From the NCBI RefSeq assembly GCF_011046735.1, contig NZ_CP049258.1, forward strand, positions 1,094,001-1,158,000: 64,000 bases of DNA. Direction: 5' to 3'. The notes under the pieces are model-generated. The model saw only the letters and a list, made by a program, of their open reading frames with translations. It was not told the origin of the DNA and searched no databases. The stretch is from Nordella sp. HKS 07 (GTDB taxonomy: Bacteria > Pseudomonadota > Alphaproteobacteria > Rhizobiales > Aestuariivirgaceae). Shown in pieces: positions 24,648-33,803 of this stretch. The number at the start of each line of letters is the position of its first letter. The first letter of the stretch is position 1. The position numbers were made by a program, and so were the translations under genes.

Positions 24648-26402
24648 ATGACGCGGCAAGGAAAGTGGAGCGCCCTCGCTAATTGCGCAGGTGCGATGTG
24701 CGCGAGCGCCCTCACGCTGGGCGTCGCGGCCTTCGAGTTCGCGGCGCCGGCGGCGGCCCAGGACCAGTCAAAGCCCAACATCCTCTTTATCATGGGCGAT
24801 GATATCGGCTGGATGCAACCAAGCATCTATCACCAGGGTCTCATGGTCGGCGAAACCCCGAACATCGACCGTATCGGCAAGGAAGGCGGGAAGTTCCTGG
24901 GGTACTACGCCGAACAGAGCTGCACTGCCGGGCGTAACGCGTTCTTCACCGGCATGAATCCACTTCGTACGGGAATGATCCCACCGCAGCTTCCAGGCAG
25001 CCCGTCTTATTTGCGGCCTGGTACGCCAGCGGTCGCAAAGTTCCTCCATGACCTGGGCTACAACACCGGCGAGTTCGGCAAGAACCACCTTGGTGACCAT
25101 ACTGACGCGCTGCCTACGGCGCACGGCTTCCAGGAATTCTGGGGCTACTTGTACCACCTGGATGCGATGGAGCAGGTGAGTTTCCCCGACATCAACAAGT
25201 CCCCGACAGAGCAGACGCTTGCGCCGCCATGCAAGAACACGCCGATCCCGGGCGTGCCCGATGATCCAGCGGCCGTCGATCCCAGGACCACGGTCTGCCT
25301 GACCCCGCCTCGCAACGTGCTGTGGTGCAAATCCTCCGACGGCACGAGTGGCAACCAGACCTGCCAGGACCAGGGTCCGCTGACGCTCGAGCGGTCCAAG
25401 ACCGTGGACGAGGAAATCTCGGCCAAGGTCATCGACTTCCTCGATCGTAATGATCCGAAGAAAACCAACAAGCCGTTCTTCGTCTGGTATAACCCGGCGC
25501 GCATGCACATCACGACCGTGCTGTCGGACAAGTACATGGACATGGTCGCTGAGCGCGGCGGCAAGGACTGGGGCGTCAACGAAGCCGGCATGAAACAGAT
25601 GGACGACAATATCGGCTACGTGCTGAAAAAGCTGGAGGACATGGGCCAGCTTGACAACACGGTCGTGGTGTTCACGACCGACAACGGCGCTGAGACCTTC
25701 ACCTACCCCGATGGCGGCGTCACGCCGTTCAAGGGCTCGAAGATGAACACCTGGGAAGGTGGCATGCGCGCGCCGGCGGTCATCCGTTGGCCGGGCCATA
25801 TCAGGCCGGGCACGGTCTACACCGACATCTTCGCGTCGCTCGATTGGCTGCCGACGCTCGTCGAAATCGGGGGCGGGCCCAAGGGCAACGCGCTGAATGA
25901 CGAGATCGAGAAGGGCAGCTACCCGGGCATCGTCAAGACGAAGCTCGACGGCGTCAACCAGCTCGACTATCTGACGGGCAAGTCGCAGAAATCCGCGCGC
26001 GACGTCTTCTTCTACTATGCCGGCCCGCGCCCGTCGGCGGTGCGCTACAAGAACTGGAAGATGTATTTCGCGATCGCGCCCGAAACTCCCACGGGCTTCG
26101 CGTTCCCCGGAGTCCAGACCCAGTTCATGGCCACCATGACGAACCTCATGCGCGATCCATTCGAGGAGGCCGTTACCTCTGGCACATGGAACAAGACGGA
26201 ACCCAACTCGTTCGCCGGTGCGCTCGCCGGGCCGGTTACGGCTTATATCTACGACTGGAACATGCTGCCCCTCGGCCAGCAACTGTGGCTCAGGGAGCTC
26301 GAGAGCTATAAAGAGTTCCCTCCACTTCAGAGCCCGGAGAGCTGGAACCTGGATCAGGTAACCGAGCAGATCAGGAACGGAGTGGGACACGCGAGCCAGT
26401 AG
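24648..26402 (+). CDS. secreted arylsulfatase (formylglycine type), copy 1
   Basis: A 584-residue type I sulfatase. The signal peptide ends near residue 39 (AAPAAAQ), so it acts in the periplasm or outside. KPNILFIMGDDIGW supplies the metal Asp pair, C92 in SCTAGR is the residue turned to formylglycine (form CxAxR, while CxPxR is commoner), GEFGKNHLGD supplies further active-site residues, and FTTDNGAETFTYPDGG holds the metal Asp-Asn pair. The C-terminal domain ends SPESWNLDQVTEQIRNG. ATG 24648 was chosen over upstream in-frame starts because AGGAGGT stands seven bases before it and the signal peptide begins there. No maturase gene is in the window. Confidence 0.92.
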   Translation: MTRQGKWSALANCAGAMCASALTLGVAAFEFAAPAAAQDQSKPNILFIMGDDIGWMQPSIYHQGLMVGETPNIDRIGKEGGKFLGYYAEQSCTAGRNAFFTGMNPLRTGMIPPQLPGSPSYLRPGTPAVAKFLHDLGYNTGEFGKNHLGDHTDALPTAHGFQEFWGYLYHLDAMEQVSFPDINKSPTEQTLAPPCKNTPIPGVPDDPAAVDPRTTVCLTPPRNVLWCKSSDGTSGNQTCQDQGPLTLERSKTVDEEISAKVIDFLDRNDPKKTNKPFFVWYNPARMHITTVLSDKYMDMVAERGGKDWGVNEAGMKQMDDNIGYVLKKLEDMGQLDNTVVVFTTDNGAETFTYPDGGVTPFKGSKMNTWEGGMRAPAVIRWPGHIRPGTVYTDIFASLDWLPTLVEIGGGPKGNALNDEIEKGSYPGIVKTKLDGVNQLDYLTGKSQKSARDVFFYYAGPRPSAVRYKNWKMYFAIAPETPTGFAFPGVQTQFMATMTNLMRDPFEEAVTSGTWNKTEPNSFAGALAGPVTAYIYDWNMLPLGQQLWLRELESYKEFPPLQSPESWNLDQVTEQIRNGVGHASQ

Positions 26403-26492
26403 CACGGATACTTGTAGATGATGCGTGCGAGTGCCGCCGCAGCGAGTAATCGCGAACTTGGACAAGAAGGCGGGCGCCCCACGGGGCGTCCG

Positions 26493-26567
26493 ATGCAGAA
26501 TCCGACCAGTTACAATCTTGAGCAGGTCATGCAGCAGGTCCGGGAAATGAAGACCGGTTCCGACTAA
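26493..26567 (+). pseudogene. C-terminal tail of a third sulfatase gene (remnant)
   Basis: The frame reads NPTSYNLEQVMQQVREMKTG and ends SD at a stop, matching the last 22 residues of the two neighbouring sulfatases (SPESWNLDQVTEQIRNG and RPGSFSVDQAMEMLTRK). Nothing of the catalytic part remains before it. It is the scar of a deleted tandem copy. A hairpin terminator follows at 26579. Confidence 0.65.
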
Positions 26568-26578
26568 CGCACACGCGC

Positions 26579-26602
26579 GGGGCGGCCGGAAATGGCCGCC
26601 CC
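26579..26602 (+). terminator. rho-independent-like hairpin
   Basis: GGGGCGGCC (26579-26587), loop GGAAAT, GGCCGCCCC (26594-26602), then only a short TT. A nine-bp GC stem right after the sulfatase-tail stop codon. The weak T run makes termination uncertain. Confidence 0.55.
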
Positions 26603-26676
26603 TTCAGCGCCCACGCTGGTTATCGCACGATGCAGGCGTCCGTTGCGGGCGCCTGCCGACCCCGCAGGAGGGACTC

Positions 26677-28275
26677 ATGGACGGACTGTTGAAGAAATTA
26701 ATCGTCGCTGTTGTGGGGCTATGCTTTCCGCTGGTGGTGCCGGCATCAGCCCAGGACGCTGGCACCTCCGCCAAGCCCAACATCCTCGTCATCATGGGCG
26801 ACGACATCGGCTATTGGAACATCAGCGCGTACAATCGCGGCATGATGGGCTACCGCACGCCAAACATCGATCGCATCGCCGCCGAAGGCGCGCTCTTCAC
26901 CGACTATTACGGCCAACAATCCTGCACCGCCGGTCGCGCCGCCTTCATCACCGGGCAAAGTCCGATGCGAACAGGCCTTTTGAAGGTCGGCCTGCCCGGG
27001 GCAAAAGAGGGGCTGTCGGACAAGGACCCGACGATCGCCGATCTCTTGAAGCCATTAGGCTACATGACCGGACAATTTGGTAAGAACCATCTCGGCGACC
27101 GTAACGATTTCCTGCCGACCGTGCATGGCTTCGACGAATATTTTGGCAATCTCTATCATCTCAACGCGGAAGACGAACCGGAACACCCTGAATATCCAAA
27201 GGGCACCGAGTTCAGACTGACGTTCGGGCCGCGCGGCGTGCTGCGCTGCACCGCGACGAGCGCAGACACACCTGGCGAGGATCCACGCTTCGGGGCATGG
27301 GGCAAGCAAAACTGCGAGGACACCGGGCCGCTCGACAAGAAGCGCATGGAGACGGTGGACGACGAGTTCCTTGCCGCCACGATGGATTTCATCGGTCGCG
27401 CCCATTCCGCAAACAAGCCATTCTTCGCCTGGTTCAACCCAAGCCGAATGCATATCTGGACACGTCTCAAACCCCAGTCACAGGGCAAGACCGGTCTTGG
27501 CGTTTATCCCGACGGCATGGTCGAACATGACGGCAAAGTGGGAATACTGCTTAACAAGCTCGATGAGCTTGGCATCGCCGACAACACCATTGTCATCTAC
27601 ACGACCGATAATGGCGCGGAAACGTTCAGCTGGCCGGACGGGGGCACGACAGTGTTCCGTGGCGAGAAGAACACCAATTGGGAAGGCGGATACAGGGTGC
27701 CGGCGCTGGTGCGCTGGCCGGGCATGGTGGCGCCTCACAGCGAGATCAACGGAATTTTCTCCGCGGAGGACTGGCTGCCGACACTGCTCGCCGCCGCCGG
27801 CGAACCGGGCATCAAGGAGAAGCTGCTCGAGGGATACGCCGCCGGCGATAAGACCTTCAAGGTCCACATTGACGGCTACGACCAGCGTGAGCTCCTTTCC
27901 GGTCGCGAGACCGATCCGCGCCGCGAGTTCTTCTATTGGACCGACGATGGCGACCTCGCGGGGTTGCGTTTCGACCAGTACAAGGTCGCATTCCTGGAGC
28001 AGCAGGCGCACGGGCTCGAAGTCTGGATGCAGCCGCTCATACGTCTTCGCGCGCCTAAAATCTTCAATCTCCGTTCAGATCCCTTCGAACGCGCGGAGCA
28101 CGAGGCCGGTGGGTACGACGCGTGGTTCGTTGAGCACGCGTTCGTACTGCTGCCGGCCCAGACGATCGTGGGTCGTTACCTGAGCTCGTTCCAGGCTTTT
28201 CCACCACGCCAGCGGCCCGGCAGTTTCTCCGTCGACCAGGCCATGGAAATGCTGACGCGAAAGAACGCCGACTGA
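26677..28275 (+). CDS. secreted arylsulfatase, copy 2
   Basis: A 532-residue paralogue of the upstream sulfatase. Signal peptide about 1-25 (LIVAVVGLCFPLVVPASAQ). Metal site KPNILVIMGDDIGYW, formylglycine site C83 in SCTAGR, GQFGKNHLGDRND, and YTTDNGAETFSWPDGG are all present. ATG 26677 has GGAGGG shortly before it (CAGGAGGGACTC). The C-terminal end RQRPGSFSVDQAMEML matches the family tail. The HAD phosphatase gene starts 13 bp after its stop, so sulfate-ester and phosphate-ester cleavage are co-expressed. Substrates could be aromatic or sugar sulfates; the sequence does not decide. Confidence 0.92.
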   Translation: MDGLLKKLIVAVVGLCFPLVVPASAQDAGTSAKPNILVIMGDDIGYWNISAYNRGMMGYRTPNIDRIAAEGALFTDYYGQQSCTAGRAAFITGQSPMRTGLLKVGLPGAKEGLSDKDPTIADLLKPLGYMTGQFGKNHLGDRNDFLPTVHGFDEYFGNLYHLNAEDEPEHPEYPKGTEFRLTFGPRGVLRCTATSADTPGEDPRFGAWGKQNCEDTGPLDKKRMETVDDEFLAATMDFIGRAHSANKPFFAWFNPSRMHIWTRLKPQSQGKTGLGVYPDGMVEHDGKVGILLNKLDELGIADNTIVIYTTDNGAETFSWPDGGTTVFRGEKNTNWEGGYRVPALVRWPGMVAPHSEINGIFSAEDWLPTLLAAAGEPGIKEKLLEGYAAGDKTFKVHIDGYDQRELLSGRETDPRREFFYWTDDGDLAGLRFDQYKVAFLEQQAHGLEVWMQPLIRLRAPKIFNLRSDPFERAEHEAGGYDAWFVEHAFVLLPAQTIVGRYLSSFQAFPPRQRPGSFSVDQAMEMLTRKNAD

Positions 28276-28288
28276 CGGGAGACGCAAG

Positions 28289-29332
28289 ATGCGAGTGTTC
28301 TATCATTTCGAGTTCAGCCGCCGTTCATTGGTTGCAGCGCTGGCCATTCTGGTTCCAGTCATGGTCGCTTGTCCCGGCGCGTGGGCCCAGACCGATCCCT
28401 TGCCATCCTGGAACGACACCACCAGCAAGCAGGCGATTGTCGAGTTCGTACAAGCAACGACCAAAGAAGGCAGCAGGACCTTCGTGCCGCCGGAAGAAAG
28501 GATCGCAACCTTCGACCAAGACGGCACATTGTGGGTGGAGCACCCGATCTATAGTCAGGTGGTCTATTGCCTGGAGCGGGTTCCCGACCTGGTCAAGGCC
28601 AAGCCCGAATTGAAGGACGTCGAGCCGTTCAAGACGGTGATGTCGCGCGACCGCGAGGCGATCGCTAAATTGCCGATGCATGATCTGGAGAAGATTCTCG
28701 CCGCAACACTCACCGGCATGACAGTCGATGAATTTCAAGGACAGGTCTCGAAGTGGATCGCCAGCGCCAGGGACCCGCGCTGGAAGCGTCCATACACTGA
28801 TTTGACCTATCAGCCGATGCAAGAGGTGCTCAAATTTCTGCGCGCCAATGGTTATAGGACCTATATCGTCACCGGTGGCGGCCAGGACTTCGTCCGCGTC
28901 TACGCCGAGTCAACCTACGGCATTCCACCGGAGCAGGTCGTGGGGACGATCGGAAGCACGACTTACAGCTATGACAAGGACGGAAATCCGATCCTGACCA
29001 AGGAGCCCAAGCTCCTGCTGAACGACAATGACGCCGGCAAGCCGGAGGGCATTCATCTGATGATTGGACGCCGGCCGGTATTTGCCGCGGGCAATTCAAC
29101 CGGCGATCAGCAGATGATCGAATATACCGAAGCAGGTGAGGGACCACGGTTCGGCATGCTGATTCTGCATGACGATGCCGAGCGCGAATACGCCTACGGG
29201 CCGGCCAACGGCCTGCCCGACACCAAGGTCGGGACCTTCACGCAGGAGCTCTACGACGAAGCCATGAAGAATGGCTGGATCGTCGTCAGCATGAAAAAGG
29301 ACTGGAAACGTATCTTCTCTTTTGAACCCTAA
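28289..29332 (+). CDS. secreted HAD-superfamily phosphatase
   Basis: A 347-residue precursor. The signal peptide runs to about residue 34 (LVAALAILVPVMVACPGAWA). HAD motif I is FDQDGTLW with the nucleophile Asp76 and acid Asp78, motif II is YIVTGGGQDF (Thr), and a lysine and acidic motif follow (EGIHLMIGRRPVFAAGNSTGDQQM; GNSTGD is motif IV). Length and cap type fit the secreted haloacid-dehalogenase-like/acid phosphatase group that often lies with sulfatases. It starts 13 bp after the second sulfatase. Its last 220 bases are duplicated at 30269 and 34915. Function as a broad phosphatase is inferred. Confidence 0.85.
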   Translation: MRVFYHFEFSRRSLVAALAILVPVMVACPGAWAQTDPLPSWNDTTSKQAIVEFVQATTKEGSRTFVPPEERIATFDQDGTLWVEHPIYSQVVYCLERVPDLVKAKPELKDVEPFKTVMSRDREAIAKLPMHDLEKILAATLTGMTVDEFQGQVSKWIASARDPRWKRPYTDLTYQPMQEVLKFLRANGYRTYIVTGGGQDFVRVYAESTYGIPPEQVVGTIGSTTYSYDKDGNPILTKEPKLLLNDNDAGKPEGIHLMIGRRPVFAAGNSTGDQQMIEYTEAGEGPRFGMLILHDDAEREYAYGPANGLPDTKVGTFTQELYDEAMKNGWIVVSMKKDWKRIFSFEP

Positions 29333-29426
29333 CCCAGCTGCGCGGCTGTCGGACGACCAGAGACAGAAAAAGCGTGGTGCGCACTACCTCTTCGATTGGA
29401 TGTCGCTCGAGGCAAAGGAGGCTATC

Positions 29427-29978
29427 ATGAGTATTAAGCAGATCGCTTGCCTACCCGTGCTTGCCGGCGCACTTGTCTGGGCAACCGGAACGGGATTCGG
29501 TCAAGACACGACGAAGAAGCCGCACGTTCCGCTCCAAAAGACGATCGGCGAAGTCACCGCGACGGCGCCGGTACCGTCGCTCTTCGTGCTCAACTCGGGC
29601 GGGGCAAAACTTGAAGGCAATAAGCTCATTCTCACCGATGTGTCGGCCAATACGATCGTATTTGCGGACCGCCCCATACGCTCGGCCGGGCATGAAATGA
29701 CCGACCAATTCCTGATGCAGTGGGATGAAGGCAAGAACAGTTTCGCCGTTGATCCGCCCAATGCCACCGTCTCTGTATTGGGCGGCGGCAATGGCAGCGA
29801 AGTGATCGATGCTGTGGTGACGATCAAGTCGCCGAAGCTCGAGGGCACCACGCTCACCTTCGAGATTGCCGTGCTGGAAGGAAATCTTAATGGCGCCGCC
29901 GGGCCAGCCGCGCTGTTCATCGACCGTGGCGGAGGTGGCGGAGGACGTGGCGGATCTCGGAGGCGGTTTCGGGGGTGA
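29427..29978 (+). CDS. secreted protein of unknown function with glycine-rich end
   Basis: A 183-residue precursor. Start ATG 29427 has AAGGAG at 29415-29420 and opens a signal peptide (IKQIACLPVLAGALVWATGTG, cleavage near residue 27). The mature domain (TKKPHVPLQKTIGEVTATAP, then LEGNKLILTDVSANTIVFADR) is strand-rich; it recurs, as far as I recall, in secreted proteins that accompany these phosphatases, with no known role. It breaks into a glycine run (DRGGGGGGRGGSRRRFRG) and stops. A second frame shifted by one base carries on with a plausible Gly/Trp/Tyr-rich tail to 30180, so the stop probably follows a frameshift near 29945-29955. Confidence 0.72.
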   Translation: MSIKQIACLPVLAGALVWATGTGFGQDTTKKPHVPLQKTIGEVTATAPVPSLFVLNSGGAKLEGNKLILTDVSANTIVFADRPIRSAGHEMTDQFLMQWDEGKNSFAVDPPNATVSVLGGGNGSEVIDAVVTIKSPKLEGTTLTFEIAVLEGNLNGAAGPAALFIDRGGGGGGRGGSRRRFRG

Positions 29979-30180
29979 CGGTGGATTTGGCGGTAGAGGC
30001 GATGGGTTTGGCGGGGACATGGGCGACCATGTCGGCGGCGGCTACTGGAATGGCGGCGCCTGGCACAATGGCAATTACTGGCATGCGCCCGAATATCACG
30101 GCGCCTGGTATTCGCGTGAAGACAACTGGAATTCAGGGCATTGTGGCTACTACCCCAACCCACCGTGCCGCAATTGGTGA
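29946..30180 (+). pseudogene. frame-shifted Gly/Tyr/Trp-rich tail of the preceding gene
   Basis: The frame reads GGGFGGDGGFGGRGDGFGG, then YWNGGAWHNGNYWHAPEYHG and a final GYYPNPPCRNW. It has no start of its own. Composition (Gly, Tyr, Trp, Asn, His) and the closing Cys pair look like an authentic extracellular tail. It joins naturally to the glycine run of the 29427 gene if one base is added or lost. Confidence 0.55.
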
Positions 30181-30244
30181 TCTCGTAGAGGCCAAAAGAG
30201 AAGGCAGACATGCCGATGTCACCTGAAAGGCAGGGGAAGTTCTC

Positions 30245-30496
30245 ATGCGAAGAATTCTGATCTCCCGCGATCAGCAAATGCTCGAATATACCGAAGCTGG
30301 TGAGGGACCACGGTTCGGCATGCTGGTTTTGCACGACGATGCCGAGCGCGAATACGCCTACGGGCCGGCCAACGGCCTGCCCGACACCAAGGTCGGGACC
30401 TTCACGCAGGAACTCTACGATGAAGCCATGAAGAATGGCTGGATCGTTGTCAGCATGAAAAAGGACTGGAAGCGAATCTTCTCTTTCGAAGAATGA
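30245..30496 (+). pseudogene. C-terminal duplicate of the HAD phosphatase gene
   Basis: The frame begins MRRILISRDQQMLEYTEAG after a GGGGAAG ribosome site and matches residues about 273-347 of the upstream HAD phosphatase almost exactly, with near-identical DNA from 30269 to 30495. The catalytic motif I and cap domain are absent, so the product would be inactive. It is a recent partial duplication. A longer fragment of the same gene lies at 34796. Confidence 0.8.
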
Positions 30497-30548
30497 CAGC
30501 CTCTTAATGGAAGACGACAATAGCGCGCGCGTAGTCGTGGAGGGACAG

Positions 30549-32342
30549 ATGACGAAGACAAAGAAGATACTTCTCATCGGTGGCGCACTTGTTGTGATAG
30601 GCGCAGTCACCGGTGGAGCGCTGTACCTTCTTTACCCGGTGCAGGTCGAGATAGCTGGGGGGCTGGTACGCAACTACATTGTTTCCTCGACACCGCCCGG
30701 CACGACAACCACGGAATTGAATGCGGCTTACAAAGCTGCCGAGGCTGCTGCAGCCCCGCCTGCCGTCGACGCGCCATCGGCGAGCGCCGCCGGAGACTGG
30801 CCAAGCTACAACCGAACAGTCGCTTCGGATCGTTACTCGCCCCTCAGCGAGATCAATGCGAAGAATGCCGGGAAGCTGAAGGTTTTGTGCACCTATGACG
30901 TCGGTGAGTTCGCGGCATTTGAGTCCGGTCTGATCATGGTGGAAAACGCACTGATCGGCACGACCGTATATGATATTTTCTCGATTGACCCGAATACTTG
31001 CAAAGAGAATTGGCGAACCCACGAGGACTACAATCGCAGCATTCTGCCGGCGAATCGCGGCGCCGCCTACTGGGACGGCATGCTGTTTCGCGGCACCCAG
31101 GACGGTCGGGTGCTGGCCTATGACTTCAAGACCGGCAAGCGAATTTGGGAAACGACCATCGGGGACGCGAAGCTTAACGAGGTCGTATCGTCCGCACCGA
31201 TTGCCTGGGACGGGCTCGTCTTCGTGGGCAATGCGGGCGGAGACTTCAAAGGCGCCAAGGGTCGCATGTACGCGCTCGATGCGAAGACCGGCAAGATCGT
31301 CTGGGAGTTCTTTCTGGTTCCCAAGACCGAAGGCGACACCGTCCGCGGACCGCAAGGCAAGAGCCCGCTCGATACGGCGACCTGGAAAAATGCGACCGGC
31401 ATACCGATCAGCGGTGGCGGAACCTGGACGTCCTACACACTCGATACGACAACCGGCCTGCTCTACGTCCCCGGCGGCAATCCAGCCCCCGATTTCGTAG
31501 TCGGCGCGCGCGAGGGAGACAATTCCTTTAGCGACTCGGTCGTCGTGCTCGACGTCAAAACTGGAGACTACAAAAATCATTTCCGGCTTGTGGAGAAGGA
31601 TTGGCACGACTGGGATGTCTCCAACGCGCCGATCTTGATTCGAACGAGGGGCGGCAAGCACCTCATGGTGGCCACTCCAAAGGACGGATACCTCTACGCC
31701 TTCGATCTCGCCGACAACAGCGCGCTCTACAAGGTTCCCGTTACCCGTATCGAGGAAGTCGCCGAAGCGTTTTCACACGGCCAGGCCGTCCATTTCTGTC
31801 CGGGCGCGGTGGGGGGGGCGGAATGGAACAGCCCGTCCTACGTTCCGCAGACGAATCTTGTCCTCGTCGGCGAAGTCGAATGGTGCGACACGGTAAGGGC
31901 GAAGAATCTTGATGAACTGCGACAGGTGGAGATCGGGCAGCCTTGGGCGGGGGTGTGGACGTGGAACCCTTTCGACCCGTTCGGCCGCTTCGATAAGACA
32001 TGGGCGGGGTGGGTCTACGCCGTCGACGCCGACACCGGCGTCTGGAAGTGGCGCCTGAAGTCGAACTATCCGATCGTCGGTGGCATGACACCGACGGCGG
32101 GCGAAGTAGTGTTCTTCGGCGACGTCGGCGGCAACTTCTACGCGCTCGATTCCGCCACCGGCCAGAAGCTTTGGGGGCAGGATCTGGGCGGCGGTATCGC
32201 CGGCGGTGTTATCACCTATACCGCGGGCGGTTCGCAAAAGATTGCTGTCGCGGCGGGCTTTTCGAACCTCGCTTGGCCCACGAGGCCCGGGCACGCCAAG
32301 GTCGTCGTGCTCGGTCTCGACAACGCCGCGACGGTCCAGTGA
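30549..32342 (+). CDS. membrane-anchored PQQ-type beta-propeller dehydrogenase
   Basis: A 597-residue protein anchored by an N-terminal helix (ILLIGGALVVIGAVTGGALYL) and otherwise periplasmic. The propeller follows the quinoprotein alcohol dehydrogenase plan: DWPSYNRTVASDRYSPLSEIN at the start, repeated W-type blade ends such as YDFKTGKRIWE, LDAKTGKIVWEF, VDADTGVWKWR and LDSATGQKLWGQ, and a catalytic-type region PVTRIEEVAEAFSHGQ. It lacks a haem-c CxxCH domain. ATG 30549 has GGAGGGAC seven bases before it; an upstream in-frame ATG at 30507 adds 14 unlikely residues. It stands 45 bp before the bd oxidase genes, so electrons from its substrate may reach quinol oxidase. Substrate unknown. Confidence 0.85.
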   Translation: MTKTKKILLIGGALVVIGAVTGGALYLLYPVQVEIAGGLVRNYIVSSTPPGTTTTELNAAYKAAEAAAAPPAVDAPSASAAGDWPSYNRTVASDRYSPLSEINAKNAGKLKVLCTYDVGEFAAFESGLIMVENALIGTTVYDIFSIDPNTCKENWRTHEDYNRSILPANRGAAYWDGMLFRGTQDGRVLAYDFKTGKRIWETTIGDAKLNEVVSSAPIAWDGLVFVGNAGGDFKGAKGRMYALDAKTGKIVWEFFLVPKTEGDTVRGPQGKSPLDTATWKNATGIPISGGGTWTSYTLDTTTGLLYVPGGNPAPDFVVGAREGDNSFSDSVVVLDVKTGDYKNHFRLVEKDWHDWDVSNAPILIRTRGGKHLMVATPKDGYLYAFDLADNSALYKVPVTRIEEVAEAFSHGQAVHFCPGAVGGAEWNSPSYVPQTNLVLVGEVEWCDTVRAKNLDELRQVEIGQPWAGVWTWNPFDPFGRFDKTWAGWVYAVDADTGVWKWRLKSNYPIVGGMTPTAGEVVFFGDVGGNFYALDSATGQKLWGQDLGGGIAGGVITYTAGGSQKIAVAAGFSNLAWPTRPGHAKVVVLGLDNAATVQ

Positions 32343-32387
32343 GGCCATGGACCCGGCGATGCTTAGGATGAAGATTGGGGGTTATGT

Positions 32388-33803
32388 ATGGAACTCGACC
32401 CGGTAATCCTGTCGCGGATCCAGTTTGGATTCGTCATCAGCTTCCACATTATTTTCCCGGCCTTCACCATCGGCCTGGCGGCGTGGCTGGCGACGATCGA
32501 AGGCGCGCGACTCTTCACCGGCAATCCGCTCTATCGGCGCATCTTCGACTTCTGGCTCAAGATCTTCGCGATGTCCTTCGGCATGGGCGTTGTGACAGGG
32601 ATCGTCATGGCCTTCCAGTTCGGCACCAACTGGGGTGTGCTGGCCGAGCGGACCGGGCCGATACAGGGTCCACTCCTCGGATACGAAGCCTTCACCGCCT
32701 TCATGCTCGAGGCGAGTTTCTTCGGCGTCATGTTGCTCGGGCGCGAACGGGTGTCGCGCGGTTTCTATTTTTTCGCCTGCTGCATGGTGTCGCTCGGGAC
32801 GATGTTCTCTTCGTTCTGGATCCTCGCCAATAACTCGTGGATGCAGGTCCCGCTCGGGCATGCGATCGTCGACGGCAAGATCATTCCGGCGGACTGGGAG
32901 GCCATTGTGCTCGGGTCGGTGATGATGGTGCGTTGGCCCCATATGCTCCTGGCAGCATTCCTGACCACCGCGATGAGCGTCGCCGCGACCGGCGCCTGGT
33001 ATGCGCTGCGCGGGGCGCACCGTCTGGAAGCGCGTGTCATGCTGCACTGGGGACTTGGAATCGCCGCTGTACTGATCCCGGTGCAGCTGTTCTTCGGCCA
33101 CCTCACGGGTCTCTATGTGCTCAAGCATCAGCCGGCCAAGTTCGCGGCGATCGAGGCGCGTTGGCAGAGCCAGCAACCGGCCTCGGAGGTCCTGATCGCC
33201 TGGCCCGATGCGGGGAGCGAGCGCAATCTTTTCGCGCTTGAGATACCGAGACTCGGCAGTTTCATCGCGTCCGGTAACTGGACCGCCCGCGAGATCGGGC
33301 TCGATACCTTCCCCGTGGAGGATCGCCCGCCGGTGCTCATCCCCTTCTTCGGATTCCGCATCATGGTCGGGATGGGGCTGATCATGCTGGCAGTCTCCTG
33401 GCTCGGTAATTTCCTGCGCTGGCGCGGACGCCTGGAGACGACGCGCTGGTTCCTTTGGGGGACGTTCCTGTCCTTCCCCGCCGGATTCATCGCAATCTTG
33501 AGCGGCTGGTACACTGCCGAGGTTGGCCGCCAGCCATGGGTTGTCTATGGCCTTCTGCGTACTCGCGATGCGGTGACGCCGTCACTGACCACCGGTGACG
33601 TGCTCTTGTCGCTCATAGGCTATGTACTGGTCTACGCCATCCTGGGTAGTTTTGGCACCTACTACATCTACAAGCTGCTTCGGCAAGGGCCGGCTGCCCC
33701 GGCCGAGCCGATCCCCAACGCTACCGCCAACCGCCCGCTGGCTTTTGCCGATACGGCCGCCAGCGCCACCGGCAGCCAGCTCAGGGCGAAAGGATCACCA
33801 TGA
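32388..33803 (+). CDS. cydA: cytochrome bd-type quinol oxidase subunit I (CydA/CioA)
   Basis: A 471-residue inner-membrane protein with nine hydrophobic segments. His20 (ISFHIIFPAFTIG) is the haem b595 ligand, the GYEAFTAFMLEASFFGVMLLG stretch carries the acidic proton-path residues, and GWYTAEVGRQPWVVYGLLRT is the invariant motif near the haem sites. The quinol-binding loop is short, as in the cyanide-insensitive CIO subgroup. The stop overlaps the cydB start by 4 bases (ATGA). It follows the PQQ protein by 45 bp. No cydX or CydDC assembly genes are visible here. Confidence 0.93.
   Translation: MELDPVILSRIQFGFVISFHIIFPAFTIGLAAWLATIEGARLFTGNPLYRRIFDFWLKIFAMSFGMGVVTGIVMAFQFGTNWGVLAERTGPIQGPLLGYEAFTAFMLEASFFGVMLLGRERVSRGFYFFACCMVSLGTMFSSFWILANNSWMQVPLGHAIVDGKIIPADWEAIVLGSVMMVRWPHMLLAAFLTTAMSVAATGAWYALRGAHRLEARVMLHWGLGIAAVLIPVQLFFGHLTGLYVLKHQPAKFAAIEARWQSQQPASEVLIAWPDAGSERNLFALEIPRLGSFIASGNWTAREIGLDTFPVEDRPPVLIPFFGFRIMVGMGLIMLAVSWLGNFLRWRGRLETTRWFLWGTFLSFPAGFIAILSGWYTAEVGRQPWVVYGLLRTRDAVTPSLTTGDVLLSLIGYVLVYAILGSFGTYYIYKLLRQGPAAPAEPIPNATANRPLAFADTAASATGSQLRAKGSP

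Noticed and set aside
24768-26465. 565-codon open frame on the minus strand opposite arylsulfatase 1
   Set aside because: It is the antisense of a gene with full sulfatase motifs. The frame is Arg/Val/His-rich, with no ribosome site or domain, as expected from GC-rich codon use on the other strand.
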